The notes beneath the pieces were generated by a model that ran no database searches, was not told where the DNA came from, and saw nothing but the letters and a program-made list of their open reading frames with translations. Shown one piece after another: positions 1 to 10,041 of a stretch of DNA of 36,791 nucleotides. Numbering within the stretch: position 1 is the first letter of the stretch; every line of letters begins with the position of its first letter. This DNA is from Hypholoma sublateritium FD-334 SS-4 (lineage: Eukaryota; Basidiomycota; Agaricomycetes; Agaricales; Strophariaceae). The translations under genes and the position numbers were made by a program. The DNA lies in contig KN817646.1 in NCBI GenBank assembly GCA_000827495.1, positions 1-36,791 on the forward strand, in the 5' to 3' direction.

Positions 1-1035
1 TGTGAGCTAGCAGGACTCCATTTGGGTAGTCTCGACCACCAATACCCGTTCTGAGTTTTACTGTCTCTGAGTTTATTAACTGCGTACATATCTGCACGAG
101 TCAATTGCTGTCTGTCACAGTCTCTGAGTAGGTGCTTATGTCTCTGTTATTTCACTGGAGCTAGCTAGGTCGGGTACCTCCTAGCTCCCCTTGTCTAAAT
201 AGTGGAGTACGGCTAAAATCGAAAATCTAGCGGATTTACACGCATAGACCGATTGCAGCCGTATCAGCGCATTGTTTCGCGCGCCCTCGCGCTCCCATCT
301 CACCCACGCACGCCCTAACCCTTCCAACTGCGCACCTCATTCACCTCCTCACTTTCGTACGCGCGCTCGCATTCCACAGCTCTCACCGCCCCGCGCTCGC
401 CTAACCCCCCCTTCCGTGTAGCGCTTATGTTTTCTGCGGAAGGTAGGCGGCCCGTCGGTCCGTCGGAGTCAGAAACGACTTGGCGTGCGCCCTCGGCGCG
501 TTCGAGTCGCTCGTCGCTCTTGTCTCCAACCGCTCGATCCCCCATCGCCTCCCTCCGCCTCCTCGTAACCCAGGATGGCCATCGCCCCTCAACTCGAAGG
601 TCCCATCACACGCGAATCGAACGAAATCGACGAATCCGCATCACGCGAACATCGCCAGCAGCCGCAGGACAGCAAGGGGGCGGGTTAGGGTATCTTGTGT
701 GAGCGAGGCAGTTTTGGGTGTGAGAATGGGTGTATCTGAGAAGGTGAGCATGTTATATTTGTTCCATCTACTCTCAGTTACAGTCGGCTGCAGGTATCTT
801 GTGACTGGATTCCTCTTCCCCGCCCGCGGCGCGATTCGCAAACAGTACGTGCGCCAGGCATGCGCAAATTTCTGTAAGTCATCTATTCAGCGCCTGATGT
901 ACGCTTATATTTCAACCCATTTCACTCAGATGTCTGTTCTCTTTCTCAGTGACTGTCTGCGGGCGCATGACCATCTACTGCTCGCCCCGTACAAGGTAAG
1001 TTGGTTCGCTATGCTAGTGTATTTTGGCTAATCTG
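1..1035. other. Stretch without a confident gene, upstream of the uricase relic
   Basis: No recognisable product is seen. Short open frames exist on both strands, but they overlap one another in several frames and show no family motif. The segment holds several intron-like GT..AG stretches (for example ending near 835, 949 and 1044) and a short frame starting with ATG near 574 that stops at about 690. Some of this could be the lost 5' part of the uricase copy that follows, but no uricase N-terminal motif is readable here. Near the left edge the words 'gtctctgagt' (from about 64 and 119) recur. Confidence 0.4.
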
Positions 1036-2037
1036 TTTCTTCAGAACCCCTGGTACTGCAAGATGGCACTGGCAACGCCTACACTGTATCGAAAACCCGC
1101 TGGCCATTTCCGTCCAGTATCGCTGCCACGTTGTCAAGCTCCACGGGATCGGTATCGACATCTTGAGCTTGGCTACGCAAATTGAGTCAGTTTGCCCAAT
1201 TTTTATTTCTCACTACCTTCTTGCTAAAATCTACTGCAGTCATTCTAGTGATATGATGTGCTGTACGTCTCAGTACATTAGAGAGCCCACATCTGATCTT
1301 CCTCGCAGACGTCGCCAAGATCTCGCCCCACATCCTCAACGCTGAGAAATTCGCCCTGCATCTCGGCACATTCTTCGTGTCAAAGTATGCCCACATCTCC
1401 AAGGCGTTCGTCACCGTCGAGCAGCTGCGCTGGACCCGCATTCAAATTCCAGATAATGGCAAATTCGCAGAGCACTCGCATGTGTTCTTCAGGGACGGCG
1501 ATGACAAGCGAGTCGTTAAGGTCGAGGTATGCATACCACATCCACGTCGTGTGACTGCCCGTATCGTCGATGGAAGTGAGTGGTGCGAGAAACAAGAAAC
1601 TCGTCGGAAAAGTCGTCGCAGGAATTTCAGATCTCCTCGGTACGCCCTGCATCCACCTCCATTCCACATTCATTCACAGGGACTCACTGTAGCACAGTCC
1701 TCAAATCGACGAGGTCCGCCTTCGAGAATTTCTCCCGCAACAAATTCATGACGCTCGTCCCGTGAACGACCGCATATTCTCCACCTCCGTCGACCTCACG
1801 TACACCTTCATGCACCTTCGCGGACATCGCGCTGCCCGCCCGCGAAGCAGTTCGTCTTCGTCGTGCCCCTGCAGAAGGGAGCTGACGGCTATGAGGGCAG
1901 CATCTGGGACGAGGATGTCCCTATGCGTGCACGCGCCGGGATGCTCGAGGAGAACTTTGCTGTTGATGAGAGCGCAAGTGTCCAGGTACGCTTGCCACTG
2001 TCCCATTGGCTGATAATAAGAGGACAACGGTTTTTTA
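1036..2037 (+). pseudogene. Urate oxidase (uricase) pseudogene
   Basis: Uricase oxidises urate to 5-hydroxyisourate in the peroxisome. Successive pieces in shifting frames match the fungal family in order. The block at 1311-1526 includes FALHLGTFFVSKYAHISKAF, then VTVEQLRW and a FFRDGDDKRVVKVE segment. Next come VRNKKLVGKVVAGISDL (about 1583-1639) and, after an intron-like 40-base gap, LKSTRSAFENF. VNDRIFSTSVDLTYTF follows at 1762-1809 and FAVDESASVQ ends near 1985. A frame change between 1526 and 1583, another at 1760 and a third inside 1810-1870 break the reading frame. The C-terminal third, including the usual NKHY segment, and the N-terminal catalytic region are not readable. Weak similarity may extend upstream to about 1036. 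Retained intron positions show this is a DNA copy, not a reverse-transcribed one. Family assignment rests on recall of uricase sequences and is strong; the exact limits are not. Confidence 0.85.
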
Positions 2038-2415
2038 GACTACCCGCGTTCTGCTCCGCAAATATTTCAGCCACCTCGCCGCTGCTTCTGCATAGGTCAG
2101 ACACAGAACATGAGTCCTAAAGCTCGCATTTTGCATGTGCGTTAGCCTGTTGGATGTAGATTGCGAGTGTTATAGCTCATGCCCGCATAGTAACTGTATT
2201 TAATATTGTTTATACATGTGGAGTACACTGCAGCGCTATCTTGAATATATTTATGTTATTTTACATTATGAGGACTACTAGAGGAACATTCAGTGTCCTA
2301 GATTAAGTGAAACGTCTCAAGGACTACACAGGTACTGGTAGCGGTAGATTGATTGGGTATACCACATCTCGGCAGTCACTGTAGATTCAAATGATGGCCA
2401 CAAAGACTAGATGTA
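2038..2415. other. AT-rich gap between uricase relic and the 572-aa gene
   Basis: No gene is seen. The segment is moderately AT-rich (for example around 2200-2270). It presumably contains the 3' flank of the minus-strand gene that ends at 2416. Confidence 0.5.
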
Positions 2416-4408
2416 CTACAACCGCTTACGCTTTCCAGCCTGCTTTGCAGCCTCCTCCCTTTCCGCCTTCGTCATTGTCTTTTTAATCTCTGCCATCGTC
2501 TTCCTTGCCCGTCTTCGTGCGCGCCCAACTTGTTCGATCCGAATTGGACCATGATAGGCTTTCTTGTTCATGGCTCGATCCTTTTCTGTTGTACCCTTCA
2601 AAGTCAGTGATGTGTGGTTTGCACTGACAAAGACCCGAAAGCTGTATGGCCCAAGAGTGGTCGCATTGTGGATATTCGAGACGTCATAAGGCATGAAGGA
2701 AACACCATTGGTTGCCCACCATCCAAGCAGTTTGTGGTCGAAGATGCACGCCAGCGGCGTATAGGCAAAGACACTTTTGTCCGATGCCTTTGGTCCTGTT
2801 CGTAACTGTATTCGACGCATGGGAATTTGAACTGTTTGTGCATTGCGGCGAGGCCCTTTCATATATTCCACAGTAAATTCTGGACCCAACGATTCGTCAA
2901 CTGAAATAGATGAAAATCTCAGTGAAAAATCAATCTGCTTAACCACAAGCTTACTGACCAATGGGTATGCCATTAGGCTGCATCCTTGCTCTAGGATTGA
3001 ACAGATTGATCAAGCCCAGATTTTTTATCTCACTCCACCGCGCCGACGTGATGCGAATTTCCATCTTTCGGTATGTTGTAATGCTGGAAATGTAATGTTT
3101 ATGGGCTTCATAATTGAACCGAAAGGGCTTTAGGCCGGAAATGTAAGATAGCTTAGTGTCCTCTTGAGGTGCGTGTATTAGGCTGTAGCACTGTTGCTGG
3201 TAGTTAAAGACAGCAGCTTCAAATCGAGCCCACAGAGCATCAAGCTTGCAGACATCGTAAGTGCTTGTGTTTGGCAGGATGAGCGCCTCGAAAAGCATGT
3301 CGGACGTTTCCTGGGCGCCATAACCGTTGAATACCAATTGGTTGCCCTTCACCGAGAGGAAGATAGGCTTCTGATCGCGGACACGTTTCTGCAGGACAGA
3401 CTGGCGCCACTGGTGCAGCCCTGAAACAGCCAAATGGGTTTCGAATATCAGACTTGGCCCATGATTGACACCCCATATGTAAGGCCAGATCTGTGAGGTG
3501 GAGTAAATAGACAGGTCAATGTTCTTGATATAGACTCACCAATGATCCCGGTACAAGGTCCTCGTGTGTCACTGGTTGTCGGAGGCAAAGGACATGTATT
3601 GTCATCATGGCATTGTGGTCAATAAAGACCCACGTCCACTCTTCGCACATAAATGCGAATAGAATGCGTACGAAGCCCGGTGTTCCCTTCGGGCCAGACC
3701 AGTGTTCCTGGGGGATTCTGTACATGAATCCTTTTTCACCTCGTGGCTCGGGTTTTACCTTGGTGATTTCCTTATAAACACTTGTTAGAATCCACAGGCC
3801 GTGACCTTCAACGCCAAGGCCAAATCGGAAAAGGTAGCGGTCAATTCCCATGATTATCTCTTTACCGCGCCGCTGGGGAAACATTGAACCAGTGATCTGC
3901 AACTTGTTTATTGTAATAACCTCGCTCGGAAGAGGAAGAGCTGCAGAGGTCTAGGTGAAGTTCAAGGGCATCAGGTCCCGGCAGGAACATCTACAACAGC
4001 AAAGGAATGTATACCTTAGACTTGGAGATTTCGCCGGAAACGACCTTCACGCAAGATCCGCAGATCTCATTTTCGTAGTCTGGGAAGGATTGGAATATTG
4101 GGTCCTTGGGACTTGGGGTATGCAGGGTGAGCTTTTTTCGTTTCCCCAGTCTGTTTGCGAGGGTCTTGACGTGTATGATGACACGTCCTACACAAGTGTG
4201 AGTTCTCGGAAATGACATGAGACGCGGAAAACTGACCTATCATGGGCATAGGCACCTTGTTTTTAGATCGCGATGCGTGGACATGGTAGGGCTTTTTCAG
4301 TTCTTTGTATGTCTGTTCGTAGACACCGAATTCAGGCATGTAGTATGAGGTCAAGAGCAGTGACGCAGCGGCGCGACCTGGCGGCCCGGGCCTGACATGA
4401 CAAAACAT
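2416..4408 (-). CDS. Intact five-exon gene, unknown function, 572 aa
   Basis: I do not recognise the family. Proposed exons are 4237-4408, 4015-4187, 3540-3896, 2959-3490 and 2416-2900. All junctions are GT..AG and phases agree, giving 572 codons plus stop. Introns are 49, 118, 49 and 58 bases. The start is the first ATG upstream of a continuous frame (MFCHVRPGPP); a longer 5' end with more exons is possible. A CGSC pair lies near residue 101. The middle is rich in aromatic residues (IWPYIWGVNHG near 235) and looks globular and soluble. No signal peptide or membrane segment is evident. The last 40 residues are strongly basic (RARRRARK near 535, ending in KQAGKRKRL), suggesting a nuclear or nucleic-acid-binding tail. 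It sits intact between decayed host-gene copies, which may mean it belongs to a mobile element or is a true lineage-restricted gene. Exon structure is supported; function is not. Confidence 0.7.
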
Positions 4409-4978
4409 ATTCCTTCTGACGAGTCTTGCAGTCCTGCGGATGCCAGCAGTACGTATACACCGACGACGATTGCTGCCCGCAGTTGCTCCACCACACACTG
4501 TCCGTCCATCTCGCCGCCCCATGCTTGCCGTCCAGTCCGCCGCCCCATGCACTCACCACCTCCAGCCCTTGCTCTGCGCCACCATCCCCGCGCACACGCT
4601 ATTCCCGCGCCCACCACCCCCACACTCAACATCCCCCTGCGCTCACCACCACCCACCGTCCCGCACAATATTTTTGAGAATTAGTACGATTTTTATGCGC
4701 TCATTAATAACCAAATAAATGGGATACATTTGTTTGAAGGTTAAACAATAATTTATTTAGTGTAGACTTCAGGGAAATGAACAATTTCTAACAGAGACAC
4801 GGCGCATTTCCTGCACCGCCATAACACGGCGAACGCCCGCTGTCACCTATGGGCGCGCGACTTTACGCCAGGTTTTACCGCATTCAGCAGGCTCGCGTGC
4901 GCTACGCTGCGTCCGCCATTTGCGTGCAGCGTGGCCGGGGGTCAGCGCGCGAGTCGCGACAGTGGCATCACCAATCAT
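4409..4978. other. C-rich then AT-rich gap
   Basis: About 4480-4670 is rich in CCACC and CACCC words on the plus strand, which opens several Pro/His/Ser-rich frames of no biological appearance. About 4680-4790 is AT-rich. This lies upstream of the minus-strand gene ending at 4408 and could include its promoter. No specific element is identified. Confidence 0.4.
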
Positions 4979-5200
4979 TTATCCGTAGATCCACCGCCAA
5001 TCGCCAGATCCATCGCCCTCCTCCTCGAAAAGATACCCTGCCTCATCGAGATAGCCCACCGCGGCGCGAGCACAGCGCTGCCCTTCCAACGCCCTGCGGT
5101 CCATCGGCGAACACGGGTCGGGCGGATCGCGCGGTCCGCGCAAACACGTCCTGCAGACGGTGAAGAGAAGCAGCCCGGGGTTGAGCATGTTGAGGGGCGA
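4979..5200 (-). pseudogene. Coding-like fragment of unknown identity
   Basis: One minus-strand frame reads like authentic protein: LNPGLLLFTVCRTCLRG, then DPCSPMDRRALEGQ, then AVGYLDEAGYLFEEE, ending in DWRWIYG before a stop. The stretch is not low complexity, unlike most frames nearby, and contains CRTC followed by a further Cys. I cannot name the family. Upstream the frame degenerates into Pro/Ser-rich sequence, so this may be the tail of a decayed gene or a single exon. No start codon or intron chain can be defended. Confidence 0.3.
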
Positions 5201-5646
5201 GGGTGAGTTGGCGAGAGGCGGGAGGAACGAAGGGAAGGCGGTGCGGGGTGGAGGCGAGTGGCGGCGAGGCACGCGGAGCTGCTGCGGACTCTGCATAATG
5301 GACTGAAAAAACATGAAACAGAATTCGACGATGAATACACAAAGTTCAGGACTTACCTGCAAACCAAATGGCCAGGTATATACCTTGAATCACGAAACGT
5401 AACGGGATTTCCTGCCGCCGCCACGCGACACGTGAATATCGCCGACCTGACCGCGCGCGAGAGGTTTCCTATGCCGATAGCGGTGCTGTCTGGCTCCGGA
5501 TGGTCTGAACACGACAGGTAAGCATGTATATTCAACGCAAAAATAGCTTACTCACCGCCACCCATTTTCGAAATATCGAGCGCTTACTGGCCAATCTCAA
5601 CATGGGTAGCATAAATGTGAACGAAATATTGTACATCAATGTGGAT

Positions 5647-5676
5647 ATACCCCGCTCACATCATGCGGCGGGGTAT
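5647..5676. repeat. Perfect 9-bp inverted repeat (hairpin)
   Basis: ATACCCCGC at 5647-5655 is matched by its exact reverse complement GCGGGGTAT at 5668-5676, with a 12-base loop between. No function is assigned; it lies in a gene-free stretch. Confidence 0.5.
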
Positions 5677-5739
5677 GGCGCTGAAGCCTGAAAGCAATCG
5701 GTAATCCATCAATCTGAAATATATTTCCAAGTCAACTTA

Positions 5740-6540
5740 CCTGTGAAAATTACTATGGCAGATAGGTCGATGAGCGATTAATGTCATGTTCAAATAACAT
5801 TTATTTCGTTGGTTTTCGGGACTGTACAACAGCAGAGATACGCAGTACGCGCCTTGGGTCACAAAAGCAGCGCCCGGAGCTGCCGGAAGACCTGTAAAGG
5901 ATATGAGATGAATTCAACTGAGAGAAAGAATGTACCATATCCGACGTCCGACGAAGGCCTGGGTGGGTAGTTAGTCGGCTGGAGTTTGTCGAAGGACGAG
6001 GAAAACGAATATCTAATTAGAAAAGTTAGAAAGTTATCAATCACTTAGACATGAATAAACAGCGTACAGATTTTCGCCAACTATGGCCGCGGGTACTGCT
6101 CATGCGCGGCGCTGCGGGTAGGGCAGGAGCTGCGGATATGACATATATGGATGAATGCGATGAAAACGGCAAAAAAAATCAAAGCGTACGCACCTGTGCT
6201 GATCCCAAGTCCTCGCACAATTCCCCCGCCTTCCTTCCAGCCATGCTGCCGCCCTGGTACAATTCTGCGGGTGCTGGGGAAATCTCCATTTCCTGGGCTA
6301 CTGGGTTGCTGGCATCGTTCGATTCGTGTGATATCGGACGTTCAGTTTGAGGGGTGGCATGTGTGCTGAGATGCGAGACGAGGGTGGGAAGCGGTGGAGC
6401 AAGAATGTGGTGGTGGGCGTATCTGGGTCCAGGAGTGTGTGGTATGAGCGCGCGGGATGGCAAGCACAGCGGGGGCGGCGGGACCAAGGTATGGACATAT
6501 GCGTACACTGTCATGTGCACGTGACCTACGTTTACCAACG
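5740..6540 (-). other. Coding-like scraps on the minus strand
   Basis: A frame near 6195-6350 (containing ISHESNDASNPVAQEME and LCEDLGSAQ) runs into a splice-donor-like GTGCGT. Another reads FDKLQPTNYPPRPSSDVGYG down to a GTAC donor at 5935. After a 44-base intron-like gap, that frame continues as LPAAPGAAFVTQGAYCVSLL. These pieces do not connect into one open model and match no family I know. They could be remains of one gene or chance frames. Confidence 0.2.
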
Positions 6541-7315
6541 CAAAATTCGCTAAGTCCCCAAGGAGAGTTAGTGCCCAGCTTGTACCTCTCGGATGGAGAA
6601 TGCTGAAACTCTCGGAGGCAGATTTAATACAGTGCGCGAGGTGGCCTACTAAATATTATCTGCCAAGTCCTACTGTGATGCACTGAATTAGTGTCTGGGC
6701 ATCTTGTTAGGGGCCCCTTCCCAAAACGGAAATGGCGCAGAGATCCTGATTACTCAGCCTTTTCCTTATCACATCTCAATCACATCTTATCAATTATCCC
6801 CAGCTATCTACTATTCATACGATACGCCTCCCGTGCGCTGAACCTCGCTTGCGTCGACGCCAAATAAGCGCCCGTGGCGAAATGCATCCATCCTGGTGAG
6901 CCATCCTGTCTTACTGGTCGGGACTCGGACTCGTGGCAGGTAACTTCTTTTGCAGCATTCCGGCACGGAGAAGTTCTGTCAGTATTATAATACAAGGGGA
7001 AACTACAAGTTCTAGGCTGCGCAGTGAGTTAGCGGATTCTCGTGGGATGCTCAACGAGCTTCAGCAGGGGTTCACATCATTTGCGACGAAGTTCGCAAAA
7101 ATGAAGTAGTTTAACATTTGTATTTACATTTCTATGTATTCAAAAATAATGTTTAAACGATGCTCGATAAGAACTGATGGTTTCCGAGTCAGTACTACAT
7201 GCTTCAAAGGTCCTTTTTAGAAAGACGCGAAAGTTGGTAAAGGTGTAAGTCATTGCAAAGTTATGTACAAAGTTATGTTACAAAGTGATAGATATTAGTC
7301 CGAAGTCAAAGTTAA
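6541..7315. other. Stretch without a gene
   Basis: No convincing frame is seen on either strand. The right part (about 7080-7315) is AT-rich. Confidence 0.45.
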
Positions 7316-7320
7316 CGACA

Positions 7321-7380
7321 GTTGTTTTTTGAAAGTGAAAGTTGTTTTTTGAAAGTGAAAGTGATTTTTTGAAAGTGAAA
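7321..7380. repeat. 20-bp tandem repeat, three copies
   Basis: GTTGTTTTTTGAAAGTGAAA occurs at 7321-7340 and again exactly at 7341-7360. A third copy with a two-base difference (GTGATTTTTTGAAAGTGAAA) is at 7361-7380. The flanks hold related AAAGT words (about 7230-7420), suggesting a longer degraded array. Confidence 0.85.
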
Positions 7381-7504
7381 GTGGTTCAAAGTTGCGACCT
7401 CAAAGTCGAAGTTTCCAAAGTGTAACCTACCGTTTTCCTGATGTTGTATGTAGGACAGGTTTTTGAGATAAATTCACTTTTAAAGTACTTTTATTGCTCC
7501 CTGT

Positions 7505-7900
7505 TCTTCATACAGGAGATAATCTGCATCCCACCGTCTACGCGCAATGATCGCACAGCGGTCCATGCCCTCCTTGAGCGACTCGGCGGAGCACGGCGCC
7601 GGGCGACGCGCTGATCGTGCACTTTGTGTGTTCGATCGCGAGGCGCAGCTTCACCTCCGCGCGCTGGTGGGTGGCAGGCAGACGGGGAGCGCGATGCGGG
7701 TCTTCTTCGTGAAATCCGCGGCGAAGACCTTGAAGAACCTATCGTCCATCGCGGCTGCGCTGACGGCGTCGGAATCGGCGGGGACGTAGGTGAGCCCCTC
7801 GCGCACGGAGAGGAACGAGAACGAGAGCCTGGACGCGCCGAGGTCAACGAGGAGCTGTGTCCTGTCCGGGTGGAGGCCGGTGTTTTCGCGGTAGCGGCGG
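7505..7900 (-). pseudogene. Hsp70-family (Ssz1-like) pseudogene
   Basis: Ssz1-type Hsp70s act with zuotin in the ribosome-associated complex. One minus-strand frame reads RTQLLVDLGASRLSFSFLS, then VREGLTYVPADSDAVSAAA, then FFKVFAADFTKKTRIALPV. The match continues only after a frame change as EVKLRLAIEHTKCTISASPG, and after another as AESLKEGMD. The order and wording (the DLGAS ATPase segment, KLRLAIEHTK, TISASPGA, ESLKEGMD) fit the ATPase domain of fungal Ssz1-like Hsp70 better than canonical Hsp70. The N-terminal phosphate-binding region and the substrate-binding half are absent. At least two frameshifts make it non-functional. Family-level call is good; Ssz1 rather than another atypical Hsp70 is an inference. 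Confidence 0.7.
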
Positions 7901-7953
7901 GGTGCGCGCTGGCCCGCACAGCTCGCGCCTGCAACATAACAGAGCGCAATCAC

Positions 7954-9056
7954 GGAATCACGGCGGATCCCCCAGAGATCTGGCAGCGTATTTCAGCGTG
8001 CGATCGCGCGCCGCGGCGCTGGATGGGATAGGCGGGCGGCGCGCGGGCGGCGCTGCAACGAACACCCCTTACAGGTTCCAGCCAGCCCGACGGCTCTCGA
8101 CGTGGATGGACTCCGTCCTCGCACCGACTCAAGTACCGAAGGAGGATCATGAGGCACTCGAGGATGAGACGGCGCCATTATCCCGATCGACTTAGCCGCG
8201 CACCGGGTGGGAAGGGCCATAGGGATGGGCGTAGACGGGTTGGAGCAATACACTGGGCGGCGTTCCGTACGCGGGCAGCATTAAGAACTTACCATTCCGC
8301 TCACTTGCAGCTGGCCGCTCAAGGCTCACGTACGCACTTTGAATATCATGAAATCGACGAGACTCGCTCGTTTGATATCGTCGGCTCACCAAACCAGATC
8401 ATCGAGTTTCGGGACGTACGCTTCGATGAAGGTGAGTCCAGGGGTACAGTCTAGAGTCATCGACCCCATTCCCAAAGACGGCCCGGATGTCGGTGAGCGC
8501 GATGCGGATGACTATCAGGGGCAAATCAGGGGATGAGAATGAATGCAGTTACGTTTGTGGATTTCAGTACATAAGAATATCCGATGTAAGACTCTCAAGA
8601 ATAACATCATATTTCTACTTCTACTTTAATTCCCAATAATAAGGTCCACCACCATGAGAAAGAGAAGGTTGAGACGACGAAGATGGAGTATCTAGTGTCA
8701 AAACAGAGTCCCAAATAAGACAGCGTTTTCACGCACAGCGCCCGTCTGCGAGTTTTTCTCCAATATAACGACCTGGCTAAGGCACGCTTGTCTAAGTTGT
8801 CTTGCTCATACACTGGTCTGCGCCATTTCCTCTGACAAAAGCGCAAGCTACACGCATCCCACAGCTGTGTGCAAGGCTAGCGTCGCAAATGCAAAATGTT
8901 GTCCAAATGTTGTCCCTGGATTTGAGAATAGGAAAGAGGGCGAACTTCAATGAACAACTTGCATGGCAATCGACCCGGCGCAGCGGCCCGAGAGTCATGA
9001 CTTATGACTGAAGAGTGCTCATCGTTTGCTCAATGAACTCGATCATCGGTAGGCAG
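7954..9056. other. Stretch without a confident gene
   Basis: No product is recognised. The GC-rich left half may contain further decayed sequence of the Hsp70 copy, but no motif could be placed. Frames here overlap on both strands. Confidence 0.4.
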
Positions 9057-9430
9057 ATGACCCCTTACGGAGATCGGGACTTTCTGGACTTTGAGCCGCC
9101 CCAATTGAGAACAGATCTCCTAGCGTACGGTTCTTGGGTGCATTTACTATCACATGTATGTACATTGCGCTAATGACTTGATATAGACTCGGAGTCCAAT
9201 ACCTTTCTCGACTCGGAGCCTGGAGGACACAGGCAATCCTTGGGCAGCCCTATTCCAGCTTGGTCACTCGTGCCGACGTCATCCCCCAGTCAGCGTCAAC
9301 AGCGTCTAACCAACACTCGAGACGTCCGGGCCTCTGAGACAGGGCCGCATATGTCTTTGCCCGCCGCCGGCATTCTGCAGTTGACGGAATTAGAACTGAG
9401 GACGAAGCGTGACATATTATGTGACATGTG
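9057..9430 (+). other. Coding-like open stretch, unknown
   Basis: A frame starts with ATG at 9057 (TPYGDRDFLDFEPPQL) and runs to about 9160. A second open frame covers about 9187-9430 (SESNTFLDSEPGGHRQ to a stop after ILCDM). Joining them requires an intron of only about 27 bases, which is implausible. The two share the word FLD followed by EP, but nothing identifies a family. Confidence 0.2.
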
Positions 9431-10041
9431 ACTAGACGCCCATTAACTCTCCTTCCCGCCTCCTGTACCACCACACGACCAGATCAAGGGATCTCTCCCC
9501 GAGTTCTCGCGTCCTCGCGCTCCCCGTCCGTGTTACCGTTCGATGCCCAGCTTCGGCGGTGCCAGGACAGCTGCTACTCACTTTATGCCTCTGAAACCGA
9601 TCCCGAAGATCTTTGCTGCACTTTCCACGTGTGCATCCGCCCTTCGGACTCTCCATCTCCACACCCACTCTGACCCCACGCACCCCACATATTCCATGAC
9701 GTGCATACCTCTCAGAAACTCTGAATTACGTGTAATCAGACTCTCTGCGCATCTCTCTGCGCATCAGCATCGCCGAGCGACAGGACTTCTCGAACCGAGT
9801 GATATTCGTTGACATGCGCCAGCCAACGATCCAGATGGGAAAGCGCTCCGGATAACGAAGAGGAATGTAGCATATCATGCAGTGGGCCTAGAGGCTAATT
9901 ATATGGGCTGTCGACGGGTGAACGGAGCTGTGAATTCGGGAATTACCTGGAAACCAAACGACAATTTCATCCAACACCAATCCAATTGCTCTTGTTCTTC
10001 AAAAGAGATTGTACGGTGTTAACAAACAATTGGTGCGTATA
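9431..10041. other. Stretch without a gene, before the ISWI relic
   Basis: Only Pro/Ser/Arg-rich overlapping frames are seen up to about 9810. The final 100 bases may contain unrecognisable upstream sequence of the remodeller relic. Confidence 0.35.

Noticed and set aside
480..1031. A 183-residue plus-strand frame
   Set aside because: It crosses several intron-like sites, changes character along its length and has no recognisable motif.
4397..4718. Pro/His/Ser-rich frames in three plus-strand phases
   Set aside because: They arise from a CCACC-rich stretch, and all three phases are open for the same reason.
8290..8450. Plus-strand frame containing PNQIIEFRDVRFDEG as an inverted N-terminal piece of the Hsp70 relic
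   Set aside because: The resemblance to the Ssz1 N-terminal region is only a few residues and could be chance.
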